Assembly (NCBI GenBank): GCA_026390815.1
Contig: JAPLFH010000011.1
Span: forward strand, 66,122-99,034
DNA from: Ignavibacteriales bacterium
Lineage (GTDB): Bacteria > Bacteroidota > Ignavibacteria > Ignavibacteriales > SURF-24
DNA: 32,913 nucleotides
Direction of reading: 5' to 3'
Positions within the stretch are counted from its first letter, which is position 1; the number at the start of each line of letters is the position of its first letter. The notes beneath the pieces were generated by a model that was not told where the DNA came from, searched no databases, and saw nothing but the letters and a program-made list of their open reading frames with translations. Below are positions 1-9,700 of the stretch, one piece after another. A program made the translations under genes and the position numbers.

Positions 1-2187
1 AGAAGGATCAAACTCGAATCCATTTCTTGATCTGTTTAAGAATGAATATGACCCTACAACTTGAAAAGTCATATTAAGTGGTTCAATTTTTTTTGTTTTA
101 AGTATGAACTCGATACCTTTTGAGATCGTCCAACCCAGGTTTTTAATTACTGCATAGTTGTCTATATAATAATTTTTTTCTACTCCATTTACTATAGTAT
201 TAACAAAAACTGGTATTGGCTGTTCTTCAAATTCATTTCTTCTTTCCTTATAATAAAAAGATAAAGTAACACCGATTGCTTCCCTGAATTTCTGATCGTA
301 CGATATTTCAAGCTGCTTTTCTTTAAATCCCTTTAAATCCGGTGCAAAGCGGTTATAGCGCAAATAAACAATGCTATTGTTATTTGGATTTCTCCATTTA
401 AGAACATCCTCTGGTAAATACAAGTAATTTAATGCCGGGGATTTTGAAGTTGTTCCGTAATTAATTCTTAATTGATTAAATTCTGATAAGGGAACAAACA
501 AACTTAATCTTGGATTAAAAAAAGAACCATGTTTCGATTGAACCAAATCTCCATTTCCAAAAATTCCGCTAATATTAAATGAGGTTGGTCTATACATTTC
601 ATAGCGGAATCCGATGGTAAGATCAAAATCAAATGGAAATTTGCCGGTAATAATATCTTCCGTAAAGAGACTAAACAAAATTTGTTTTGGTGTATTTTCA
701 TAACTATATGGTCGCTTGCCGGATTCAACACCATAGTAACTAAACAGCGTATCAAAGACGATTCCTTTACCAGTATTTGTTTCATATCGTAATTCGGTTC
801 CAGCTAAAATACGATGAAGAAAATCTCCGGTAAAAAAATAATTGTTATATGTTAAATTTGCGCCAACCAGCCATTCATTTCCTTTCGTTTCCACTTTGCC
901 AATATATGAAGAAACTGTATCACCATTTGGCAAAATTCTTAAATCGGATTGAATAAGCCGGGACATCATGGAATTTTCTTTCCTCAAGTTGATATAACCA
1001 TTAAACTCAATGTTATTAGATTTATCCTCGGTTAGAAAATATTTTCCCCAAGTTGAATACCCAATATCAAATCCCCGGTTATAATTTTTTATTCTGTAAA
1101 CATCACCTTTAGGTTCTTCTTCATCAAAAATAATTTGATAACCAACTTTATGGTTAACAGAAAGATTATCTATTAAAATTGGATTTGAAAATATAAGTTG
1201 CCCGGTTAATCGTGAATACTCATCTCCTACTTTTCTAACATCGCGTTCACTTCTGGCAAAGTTAAAATTGTAATTAAGTTTTCTTTCCTGAAAAGAAAAT
1301 CCACCACCCAAATTCAATTCGCGTGTATCAGGATTATTTTTTATTTTCAACCGTTGTTTCTGAATCCCGGTTTTTGTTTTAATATTTATTAATCCTTCCG
1401 TCAAATCACCATATTTTACAGATGGAAGACCTGAAACCACTTCAATTGATTCAATATTATCAGCGGGAATTGTTCTTAGATCCACACCACCACCGAGGTT
1501 TGAAATTCCAGTATTGATATTTTGCATCCTTTCAAATTGCATGTTTGCGTTGTTAGAAATTGGCATCCCGTCAACCATTACAAAAGTACCAAGTGAAGAT
1601 AATTTATCTGTTTCATCACCACGGATTGCCGCTTGACTAAATTTTCCCAAATTCGAATTATCAGTTTTCTGAATTCCAGGTACCAAATCCAAAACATCTT
1701 TTACACTTGAAGCCTGATAATGCTCAATTTCTCCACCATAAATATATGTTTTTGATGCAGCTTCGGTTGGAATTAATTCACTCGATGCGATTACTTCTAT
1801 TCCACCAATTAGGAACGATGTTGATTTCAATTGAATATTCATTTCTGTTGTTTGATCAGAAGTGATAATAATATTTTTTGTTAGTGTTTCAAAAGCAATG
1901 TGAGAAATTTTAATATTATAATTTCCTGCAGCAATATTTTTAATTAAGAACCGCCCTTTTTCATCAGAAGTGGTGCCACGCAAATTTTCCAAAATAATTA
2001 TATTTGCATTCGGGATTGCAATTCCTTTTTCATCATAAATATATCCTTGAATATTTCCAGTTTCTACTTCAGGATACAGAGCAAAATCCTTAGAATTTAC
2101 TAATGGATTGAATTGACTGAAAGAATCCATTGGTAAGAGAAAAGTTATAAACCAAGCAAAAAAAAGTAATAAAATTCTAAAGTTCAT
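1..2187 (-). CDS. TonB-dependent outer-membrane receptor, carboxypeptidase-regulatory N-terminal domain (3' end outside window)
   Basis: I translated the minus strand from 2232 to the window edge without meeting a stop, so the C-terminus lies beyond position 1. Counting from the ATG at 2187, residues 1-25 form a signal peptide (MNFRILLLFFAWFITF...). A CarboxypepD-regulatory-like beta-sandwich follows at about 44-125 (GNIQGYIYDEKGIAIPNANI, then DEKGRFLIKNIAAGNY). A TonB plug follows at about 140-260 (VKDVLDLVPGIQ, AAIRGDE, MVDGMPIS, IESIEVVSG). The rest is beta-barrel-like with alternating aromatic strands. The family imports substrates such as siderophores, vitamins or glycans across the outer membrane with TonB energy; the substrate cannot be read here. 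An in-frame ATG at 2232 would add 15 residues before the signal peptide, so 2187 is preferred. It is divergent from the OsmC gene. Confidence 0.9.
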   Translation of the reverse strand, partial: MNFRILLLFFAWFITFLLPMDSFSQFNPLVNSKDFALYPEVETGNIQGYIYDEKGIAIPNANIIILENLRGTTSDEKGRFLIKNIAAGNYNIKISHIAFETLTKNIIITSDQTTEMNIQLKSTSFLIGGIEVIASSELIPTEAASKTYIYGGEIEHYQASSVKDVLDLVPGIQKTDNSNLGKFSQAAIRGDETDKLSSLGTFVMVDGMPISNNANMQFERMQNINTGISNLGGGVDLRTIPADNIESIEVVSGLPSVKYGDLTEGLINIKTKTGIQKQRLKIKNNPDTRELNLGGGFSFQERKLNYNFNFARSERDVRKVGDEYSRLTGQLIFSNPILIDNLSVNHKVGYQIIFDEEEPKGDVYRIKNYNRGFDIGYSTWGKYFLTEDKSNNIEFNGYINLRKENSMMSRLIQSDLRILPNGDTVSSYIGKVETKGNEWLVGANLTYNNYFFTGDFLHRILAGTELRYETNTGKGIVFDTLFSYYGVESGKRPYSYENTPKQILFSLFTEDIITGKFPFDFDLTIGFRYEMYRPTSFNISGIFGNGDLVQSKHGSFFNPRLSLFVPLSEFNQLRINYGTTSKSPALNYLYLPEDVLKWRNPNNNSIVYLRYNRFAPDLKGFKEKQLEISYDQKFREAIGVTLSFYYKERRNEFEEQPIPVFVNTIVNGVEKNYYIDNYAVIKNLGWTISKGIEFILKTKKIEPLNMTFQVVGSYSFLNRSRNGFEFDPS

Positions 2188-2354
2188 ATTCAATCGAAAT
2201 AAAAGTGCAATACATTTTAGATGTTGAAACATAATCGAAATGATAATTTTAACCAAGAAAGAAATTTAATTTTATGAAAGAATGAAGCTGTCATATTTTA
2301 CAATTGAATCCTTGTTGATCAAAATTCATCTTACTTAAAAAAAATGGAGAAATA

Positions 2355-2762
2355 ATGGAATTAGTAATTACTCTTCCGGAAGGAAAAAAAGTTGATGCAA
2401 ATTATAATGGTTACATTATTCACACAGATCAGCCAATACAAGTAGGCGGAGATGGAACTGCACCAGCGCCGTTCGATTTATTCCTGGCATCGATTGGTAC
2501 GTGTGCTGGAATTTATGTTAAAGGATTTTGCACATCCCGCGGAATACCCACAAAAGACATTAAAATCATTCAGAATATGAACTTTAATCCTGTAACTCGT
2601 TTAGTTGATAATATTCACCTTGATATTCAGTTACCGGAAGATTTTCCGGAAAAATTTAAAGACGCTGTTATTAACGCTGCAGAATTATGCGCAGTTAAAA
2701 AGCATTTACAAACTCCGCCAAAGTTTAGTATTCAAACAAGCGTATTAAATAGTGTTTTATAA
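2355..2762 (+). CDS. OsmC/Ohr-family thiol-dependent peroxidase-like protein
   Basis: The 135-aa product matches the OsmC-like fold in length and layout. The N-terminal strands carry the typical GGDGTAPAPFDLFLASIGTC segment, and the two family cysteines are C50 (IGTCAG) and C112 (AELCAVKKHL). In characterised OsmC/Ohr proteins these two cysteines reduce organic hydroperoxides; many relatives of the YhfA subgroup have no proven substrate, so the peroxidase role here is inferred. It is probably cytoplasmic, as there is no signal peptide. The ATG at 2355 is supported by GGAGA at 2346-2350, four bases upstream. It stands alone, divergent from the TonB receptor and convergent with the next minus-strand gene, 23 bp away. 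Confidence 0.85.
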   Translation: MELVITLPEGKKVDANYNGYIIHTDQPIQVGGDGTAPAPFDLFLASIGTCAGIYVKGFCTSRGIPTKDIKIIQNMNFNPVTRLVDNIHLDIQLPEDFPEKFKDAVINAAELCAVKKHLQTPPKFSIQTSVLNSVL

Positions 2763-2785
2763 TCTGAGACAGAAACGGGCGGAAT

Positions 2786-3916
2786 TTATTTTTCGATCTT
2801 TAGGATAAAGGATTCTTTACCTCTATCTTTTAAAAAACTTCCTAAGCTGGAAGATGATTTGAATAGATCAACTAATTTATTTTGTTCGGATTCTGAATTT
2901 CCGGAATTTTTTTCTTGTTTAATATTTTGTTTTTTCTTTTGTAGAAAATCGCTAATGGAAGATTTTGTCTTTTCTTTATCGGAAAATTTTTCCTGAATAA
3001 GAGTTTCATTTTTTCTTTTATTGGAATCAGGAATATTTTTAGATACTGCTTTATATTCTTTAATCTTTCCTTGATCGACATTAAAAGGTTCTCTAAAATT
3101 TATAGTTTCGCTTTCTTTAGTCCTAAAATCAACATTTTTAGGTTCAACTTTTTTGGGAACAATTGTTCCCGATTCAACACTAACTTGCTTTTCAGTTCTC
3201 TGTTCCACATTGTTATGAACTTGTTCTTTATTCTTGTCCTCTTTCAATTGGATAATTTCTTTCTTTACAGTAACAGTGTTTTCAATGGTTGGTTTATCCT
3301 TAAAATCTATTTTAGCCCGGACAAATACTTTAGAGGAATCAGTTGATAATTTAGAAATATCATGTTCATTTTTTATTATCGGTATTTCTTCAACTGATTT
3401 TGCCTCCTCACCAGAAAAAGAAATGTCAAATGCAAAAATAGCTTCAGCATATACTCTGTCATTTTGATTTTTCGCTTCTTCAGCTTTTAAATCGAAAGCA
3501 TAGATTTCTGAAAAATCCAGGTAGCTTCCCATTTTTGAATTTGAAGTGAGACCGACCTGCTGTATTTTGAATCGAAATGTTTCGAAGTTTATATTGTTTT
3601 TTATATGCTCAATATCTTTAATTGCAAAGATTGGGTCAAAATAAATTAATTCAACGTTACCTTGGATTTTAAGGAAGAAACCGTATTTAGTTATATTTGC
3701 ATTAAACGAAGGTTGATTTGTAAGGAGACGATATACAATCAAACTTTTGGGAACTGGGGCATTGATAAAATTCCCAACCTCATTAAGACTTATAGTAACA
3801 GGTTTTTTAGAAGATTTTTGTTTATAGCAAACTTTAAAATTATTCTGAAGATCAAACTTGTTTTCAGAAAAAATTAAAACGTCATTCTTTTTAATATCCA
3901 ACGTTTCTAACAGCAT
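2786..3916 (-). CDS. Unrecognised charged protein, coupled to glucan phosphorylase
   Basis: I do not recognise this 376-aa protein. Residues 1 to about 185 look like a folded, strand-rich domain with no signal peptide or membrane segment. From about 190 to 345 the sequence is low-complexity and rich in Lys, Glu, Asn and Ser, probably a disordered linker. Two similar short helical motifs sit near the C-terminus: ISDFLQKK (321-328) and LGSFLKDR (358-365), separated by a polar stretch and an LVDLF segment. The gene begins 4 nt after the stop of the alpha-glucan phosphorylase gene on the same strand, with no clear SD of its own, which suggests translational coupling. A link to glycogen metabolism is inferred from position only. 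Confidence 0.8.
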   Translation of the reverse strand: MLLETLDIKKNDVLIFSENKFDLQNNFKVCYKQKSSKKPVTISLNEVGNFINAPVPKSLIVYRLLTNQPSFNANITKYGFFLKIQGNVELIYFDPIFAIKDIEHIKNNINFETFRFKIQQVGLTSNSKMGSYLDFSEIYAFDLKAEEAKNQNDRVYAEAIFAFDISFSGEEAKSVEEIPIIKNEHDISKLSTDSSKVFVRAKIDFKDKPTIENTVTVKKEIIQLKEDKNKEQVHNNVEQRTEKQVSVESGTIVPKKVEPKNVDFRTKESETINFREPFNVDQGKIKEYKAVSKNIPDSNKRKNETLIQEKFSDKEKTKSSISDFLQKKKQNIKQEKNSGNSESEQNKLVDLFKSSSSLGSFLKDRGKESFILKIEK

Positions 3917-3920
3917 AAAA

Positions 3921-6488
3921 CTATGCCCAGTTTATTAATCCCAAATCGAAGGGAGTTCTTAATAATGAATGCTTTGGTAATATTCTGGCAGTAAATCCAT
4001 ACTGTCCACTGTTCTGTGTAACAATTGATCCTTTATAGGTATAAATATTATTTGTCTGTTTATTCTTTTCCAGATGCATTGAAACAAAAGAATTTGCATG
4101 TGCAATAAATTGTTTATCAATTGAGCCATAATATATCTGAAGTTCAACATCATCTGGAACTAATTCTCCCAGAAATATTTCAGCTTTAACAACAAACTCA
4201 TTTCCAACTTTAACTTCCGTAGAACTTCCATCGAAACCAACATTAATGAACTTGATTTGACCCCAGTTTTTCTTTACTTTTTTCTTCCACTCGGAAAGTA
4301 ATTTAGCCTGTTGAAATGAATTTTTGATCAAGGTTTTTCTACTCTCATAAGAAGTATGGTAAAATTTAGTAAAATATTGTTCTACCATTCTATTTGTATT
4401 AAATATAGAACCTAAAATTCTAATTGAAGCTTTCATTTTACTCAGCCAGGCACGTGGTAATTTATCCTCACTTCTATTATAAAATAATGGCACAATCTCT
4501 CTTTCTAAAGTATTATATAACTGGTTCGATTCAACTTCATTCTGATAATCCAAATCTAAATATTCTTCACCATTGCCAATCTTCCAACCAACTTCTGGAT
4601 CGTAACCTTCGTCCCACCATCCATCAAGAACACTAAAATTCAAACCACCATTTGCAATTACTTTCATACCTGATGTTCCGCTTGCTTCCAGGGGTCTTCT
4701 GGGATTGTTAAGCCAAACATCGCAACCTTCAACCATATACCGCGCAACGTTCATATCATAATTTTCTAAAAAGACAACTTTTTTCCTGAATCTTTCATCC
4801 TGAGCAAATTGAACAATCTCCTGGATTAACTTTTTTCCTTCTTCATCCTTTGGGTGAGCTTTACCAGCAATAATTAATTGTACGGGTTGGGTAGGATTGT
4901 TAAGAATTTTTGATAGCCTATCCAAATCCTGGAAAATAAGAGTTGCTCTTTTATAAGTGGCAAACCTGCGTGCAAAACCGATGGTAAGTGCACCTGGGTC
5001 CAATACTTCACTTGCTGCAGCAATTTCAAACTGAGAGCCGCCTCTTGCAAGAACCTGTTTTCGCAATCGGCTTCTGGCAAATGCTACAAGTCTTTCTCTT
5101 CGTCTTTCGTGTGTACGCCATAATTCTACGTCAGGAATTTTCTCTACGCGTTCCCAAATACTTTGATCTTCCGGCTTCATAACAAATTTTTCACCCAGAT
5201 ATCTATAAAGAAGTTCTCCCATATCGGTAGAAATATGACTGCGTGTATGAACTCCATTTGTAATATAATCAATCGGAATTTCATCAAATGGAACACCTTT
5301 AAATCCGGAAACCCACATTTTTTTAGATACTTCACCATGCAGCCGGCTAACGCCATTTACATATCCAGCAGTGTTCATAGCAAGGTGTGCCATATTAAAA
5401 TTAGTTGGAGGTGCATCGCGATTAATCGTTCCAAGCTGGTAGAAATCCCGGTCAGAAACCTTTAACTCGTTTCGATAATAATCGCCAAAATATCTTTCAA
5501 CCATTTGATTATCGAATATATCTATTCCAGCAGAAACAGGTGTATGTGTTGTAAAAATGTTTGAATAATATCCAACTTCTTTCGCTTCATCAAAAGTTAA
5601 TCCATCTTCCTGTATTAGAAAACGCATTCTTTCCAAAGATAAAAATGCAGAATGTCCTTCATTCATATGACATACCTGCGGTTTGATGCCCATTGCATGA
5701 AGTGCTCTAAGTCCACCTATTCCCAATATAATTTCCTGTTGAATTCTGGTTTCGTTATTACCACCATAAAGAGTACGGGTAATTTTTCTGTCTTCTTCAC
5801 CATTCTCAGGAATATTTGTATCCAATAAAAAAAGTGGAACACGCCCAACATCAATCCTCCAAATCTGAAAATAAACGGGTCTTCCAGGAAAATTTAATTT
5901 TATTTTACGCGGAGCTTTTTGCTCATCAAGTTCAAGTGTCATTGGTAAATTGTAAAAATCGTTCAACTCATAACGTTCCTGCTGCCAACCATCTGAGGTA
6001 AGATATTGCTGGAAGTAACCTTCTTTATAAAGCAATCCAATTCCCACCAAAGGTAATCCAAGTTCGGAAGCAGATTTAATATGATCACCTGCCAAAATTC
6101 CCAATCCGCCGGAATAAGTTTGCAGGCATTCTGTCAATCCAAATTCCGCAGAAAAATATGCAATGAATGGTTTGCCATTTCCTTTAAAATTTTTCTGGTA
6201 CCAATTTGACTGTGTTAAATAAGTCTTAAGCTGATTATATGAACGGCTCATATGAGCTATAAAACCATCATCATTAGAAACTTCAATTAATCTTTCCTGG
6301 CTAATTTTTCCAAGCATCATTACCGGGTTATGATTTGTAGATTCCCATAATTCTCTATCGAGTCGTCTAAAAAGTTCAAATGATTCCTGGTTCCAGGTCC
6401 AATGTAAATTATTTGCTAATTCCCTCAGCGGTTCTAAATTTTTTGGTAAAGAAGGAGTTACATTAAAGGTTCCAATGAAATTCGCCAT
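3921..6488 (-). CDS. glgP: Alpha-glucan (glycogen/maltodextrin) phosphorylase, GT35, DUF3417 N-terminus
   Basis: This 855-aa cytoplasmic enzyme releases glucose-1-phosphate from alpha-1,4-glucans by phosphorolysis. It belongs to the shorter bacterial/archaeal GT35 branch that starts with a DUF3417 domain (about 1-110, LRELANNLHWTWNQES). Glucan- and phosphate-site segments follow: YFSAEFGL (111-118), GGLGILAGDHIKSASELG (127-144), MNEGHSAF (275-282) and FARRFATYKRA (505-515). The pyridoxal-phosphate lysine is K609 in EASGTSGMK (601-609). The last 120 residues form a beta-rich domain usual in this branch. The ATG at 6488 has a GGGAG ribosome site just upstream. The gene for an unknown charged protein follows after 4 nt. 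The 295-bp gap upstream (6489-6783) should hold its promoter, and contains the terminator of the preceding gene. Confidence 0.96.
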   Translation of the reverse strand: MANFIGTFNVTPSLPKNLEPLRELANNLHWTWNQESFELFRRLDRELWESTNHNPVMMLGKISQERLIEVSNDDGFIAHMSRSYNQLKTYLTQSNWYQKNFKGNGKPFIAYFSAEFGLTECLQTYSGGLGILAGDHIKSASELGLPLVGIGLLYKEGYFQQYLTSDGWQQERYELNDFYNLPMTLELDEQKAPRKIKLNFPGRPVYFQIWRIDVGRVPLFLLDTNIPENGEEDRKITRTLYGGNNETRIQQEIILGIGGLRALHAMGIKPQVCHMNEGHSAFLSLERMRFLIQEDGLTFDEAKEVGYYSNIFTTHTPVSAGIDIFDNQMVERYFGDYYRNELKVSDRDFYQLGTINRDAPPTNFNMAHLAMNTAGYVNGVSRLHGEVSKKMWVSGFKGVPFDEIPIDYITNGVHTRSHISTDMGELLYRYLGEKFVMKPEDQSIWERVEKIPDVELWRTHERRRERLVAFARSRLRKQVLARGGSQFEIAAASEVLDPGALTIGFARRFATYKRATLIFQDLDRLSKILNNPTQPVQLIIAGKAHPKDEEGKKLIQEIVQFAQDERFRKKVVFLENYDMNVARYMVEGCDVWLNNPRRPLEASGTSGMKVIANGGLNFSVLDGWWDEGYDPEVGWKIGNGEEYLDLDYQNEVESNQLYNTLEREIVPLFYNRSEDKLPRAWLSKMKASIRILGSIFNTNRMVEQYFTKFYHTSYESRKTLIKNSFQQAKLLSEWKKKVKKNWGQIKFINVGFDGSSTEVKVGNEFVVKAEIFLGELVPDDVELQIYYGSIDKQFIAHANSFVSMHLEKNKQTNNIYTYKGSIVTQNSGQYGFTARILPKHSLLRTPFDLGLINWA

Positions 6489-6706
6489 TAAAAATCTCCC
6501 GGATAAATTTACTAATGTAAATAATCATTTTATATTAAATCTTATACTTTAAAATGACCAACTACAACAAAGCGCAAATAAATAGCTCTTAAATGCGTTT
6601 GTAAATATAAATAAAATCTGTATCCAAAAGAAGTTTTAGAAAAGAAGTAAGGTAAAATGAAAAGGCAGGTAATCGAATTTAGTTAGTTTTTTTCATTTAA
6701 GTATTT

Positions 6707-6762
6707 TCTAAAAATAAAACGCTGGATAACAATCAGTAAAATATTAATGATTATTATCCAGC
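6707..6762 (-). terminator. Rho-independent-type terminator after the T9SS metalloprotease gene
   Basis: The arms at 6721-6735 (GCTGGATAACAATCA) and 6748-6762 (TGATTATTATCCAGC) pair over 15 bp, with one G-U pair when read as minus-strand RNA, around a 12-nt loop. On the minus strand the stem is followed by GTTTTATTTTTAG. It lies 22 bp past the stop of the 1202-aa gene. Apart from this hairpin and the presumed glgP promoter I see nothing in the gap 6489-6783. Confidence 0.75.
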
Positions 6763-6783
6763 TGGAAACATTGGCGAAATGAT

Positions 6784-9700
6784 TTATTTTGTTAAAACCA
6801 TTTTCTTTCTTAAAGTAGTTTTATTTATTCCCTGCGCTGTAAATTCCAACTGATAGAAATATAAACCGCTGGCAAAATTAGTTGCATTCCATTTTTCAAT
6901 ATGGCTTCCTGCGGATCTGTTTCCATTAACCAGTGCTTTCACTTCCCTTCCCAAAATATCAAAGACCATAAGTTTTACAAAACCATTTTCCGGAATATTA
7001 TATTTAATGCTGGTAGAAGGATTGAAAGGATTTGGATAATTCTGATCCAGCATAAGTTTAACAGGAATATCAGTTTTATTTGTAAGCACACCGGTTGTAG
7101 TATCGGCATACATAGCCAGACCCATTACTCCTCTGAATGCAACATCACCAATCTGAGTTGCTAAACCTGTTGACATATCGATTGATAAAAACGTACTCGA
7201 TTGTGTATCTTCACCAACAACACCATACAAATTTCCTTTTTCATCAAACACTAAACCACGCGTTATTTTTCCAAGACCGGTTTTACCTATGTAGAATGTA
7301 TCTGCAGTATTAACATCAATCCGGTATAATTTATCCTTATTGGATGATGCATCCACGCTTGCAATGATATTCCCGGTTTTAGGTTCAATGGTCATTGCTC
7401 CAACCTTAAATCCAATTTCGCCAATGAAAGTTGAGTCGCCTGTTTCAATATTCAGTTTAAATAATTTCTTATCATCAGAAGCAGCATATAGATTGTTCTT
7501 ATCATCAAAAACAATGGCGCTTAATTTAAAGCTCGACTCGTATTTAAATAATCCATATCCGTCCTGCGAATTTACCAAAACAATTGAGGATGGAATAAAT
7601 GTGCTGGCATTTAATCCATAAAGTTCGTGGCTTTCAGGAGAAATCGTAATACTTTTTAATGGTTCAAAACCTGAAGTTCCAATCTCAGTTCCAGCGCCAG
7701 TATTTTTATTGATGATTAGTAATTTTCCTTTAGCTGCGGTACCTCTACCGGTTGAAGCATAAAGCACATTTTTTTGTACAGGCTCAATAGTGAAATTTTT
7801 AATTGCGAATGGAACTGAAAATTCTGGTTTTACAGGATCGTTACTTAGCATCGACAAAGATCCTTTATAATAACCTGCCGCAATTTTTTGAGAATTTACA
7901 AAAAGCTTTACAAGATTAGTTTCATTTAAGCCGGTAATTTTTCCTCCCTTAACATCTGTGTAATATGAATTGGAATTTTTAATAACGCTTAGCTGAACAT
8001 CATCTATAAACCAGCCTTCCTTTTCAATCAATTGATCGCTTGTAAATCTGAATGCGAATTGAACTGGATTAGTATTGCCAGATAAATATGGCAGTTGCAA
8101 AGAAACTGATTGCCATACAGAATCGTTTTTAATAATCCCGCCGTTTGATGTTGCAACTTCTTCAAAGGATTTTCCTCCATCAATAGAAATTAAAACTGAA
8201 GCAAAGTCATAGCCTTCTTCTGCCTGTAAGTAATAATTGAATGATAAAGTAACTAAATCTTCCGGCAATATTTTACTAAGGTCAAAACTTTTACTCGTAA
8301 GGTAAACATCAGAATAGTTACGGTACTTTATTGAATCGATGTAGTCAATTCCAAAATGTGCTGATGTTGGCTTTGAATGACCATCCAACAATGATGGACC
8401 AGTAGTTATTCTATGCCAATCTTCAGAATTAATTCCTTTAAAAGTAAACTCATTAAAATCAGTTTCAAAATCTGCATTAAATAAAACTACAGCATCATCA
8501 AGAGCTTCCGCACTATAAAAATGTGATAATATATTATTCTCATACTTCCCACTTGTTTTTTTCAATCTTGTGTCATATGGTCGATTGCTTTTATCAGTCA
8601 AGGAAAGTAAAAGTCTGTACTCCAACGGAAGATTACCAAAATTTTTAATTGTTAATTCTTTTGAGCTTAACTGGCTGCCAGATTTATTATCAAAAACGAA
8701 ATTACCAAGATTAGTTTTATCTGTTACAATTGTTGGTTCAATTGCTCCGCCAACAGATACTTTAAAAGGAATATCAATAACTAATTTATTTTCATCGTTG
8801 GTATGGATTCGCAAGATACCAAAGAAGATAGAAGGAGCTGTAGCGTTTGCCGCAACCAAATTTATTGTAGTGTTTCCACCGCTACCAATTGATCCGGACA
8901 ATGCATCCACACTAATATCAGCAGATGCATCTTCTGGTCTTTTGGTTATTATTTCAATTTCAGTTTCATAATTAAGCATGTTGTTCAAATCAAGATTAAT
9001 TATTTTTATGCTAACCATCTTAGATCCATTAAGTGGTACATCTTTTATCTTGATTGTATCTTGTGATTTATCCAGGTCTAACGTATCGCTGCCTTGCACC
9101 AGCATTACTGATGCAAAGCTTGGCTGATAATCTATTTCATAACCGATAACTTCAAGCATGCGTAAATCATTAATACCAATTTCTTCGCGTGTACCTGCGT
9201 TAGCAGTTGGATCCATAATTCCAATATGTCTTTTATCTCCAAGCGAAGGCGGTCTTAAGTCATCATCACGCCAGTGAGAAGCTTGTTGACCATCACCACC
9301 TACTCTGCTTCCAGTGGCGGTAGATAATTCAATTTCGTTTAAGCCATCAAAAAAAACCTGGTTGCTTTTGAAATATTTAACTCCATTCTCTGTAACCTGC
9401 ACAATTGATGACGGAGGACCAGGTGTAATTATTCTGTCAGTTGTTTTAAATCCATCAAGATTATTTGGTTCTACAGAATCCGGACGAACTCTAAAAAGAT
9501 CCCATGGAGTAAAATAATTAGTCGGGGCACCACCATTTCCAATTATGGAATTAAAACCTAATGCATGCCCAATTTCGTGCGTAACTACAGCATCAAAATC
9601 CTGCCAACCGAGTGATATTCCGTCAGAGGGATCCATATCAAAACTAAAAGATGAATTGAATCCTATTGAAGGAACTGAGCCTAATGGATTTATTTGAGGA

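Noticed and set aside
504-785. Minus-strand 93-aa open frame
   Set aside because: It lies inside the TonB receptor in another frame; the receptor frame runs unbroken from 2232 to 1 with clear domain content.
8570-8971. Plus-strand 133-aa open frame
   Set aside because: Antisense to the secreted metalloprotease gene, with no ribosome site and no recognisable domain.
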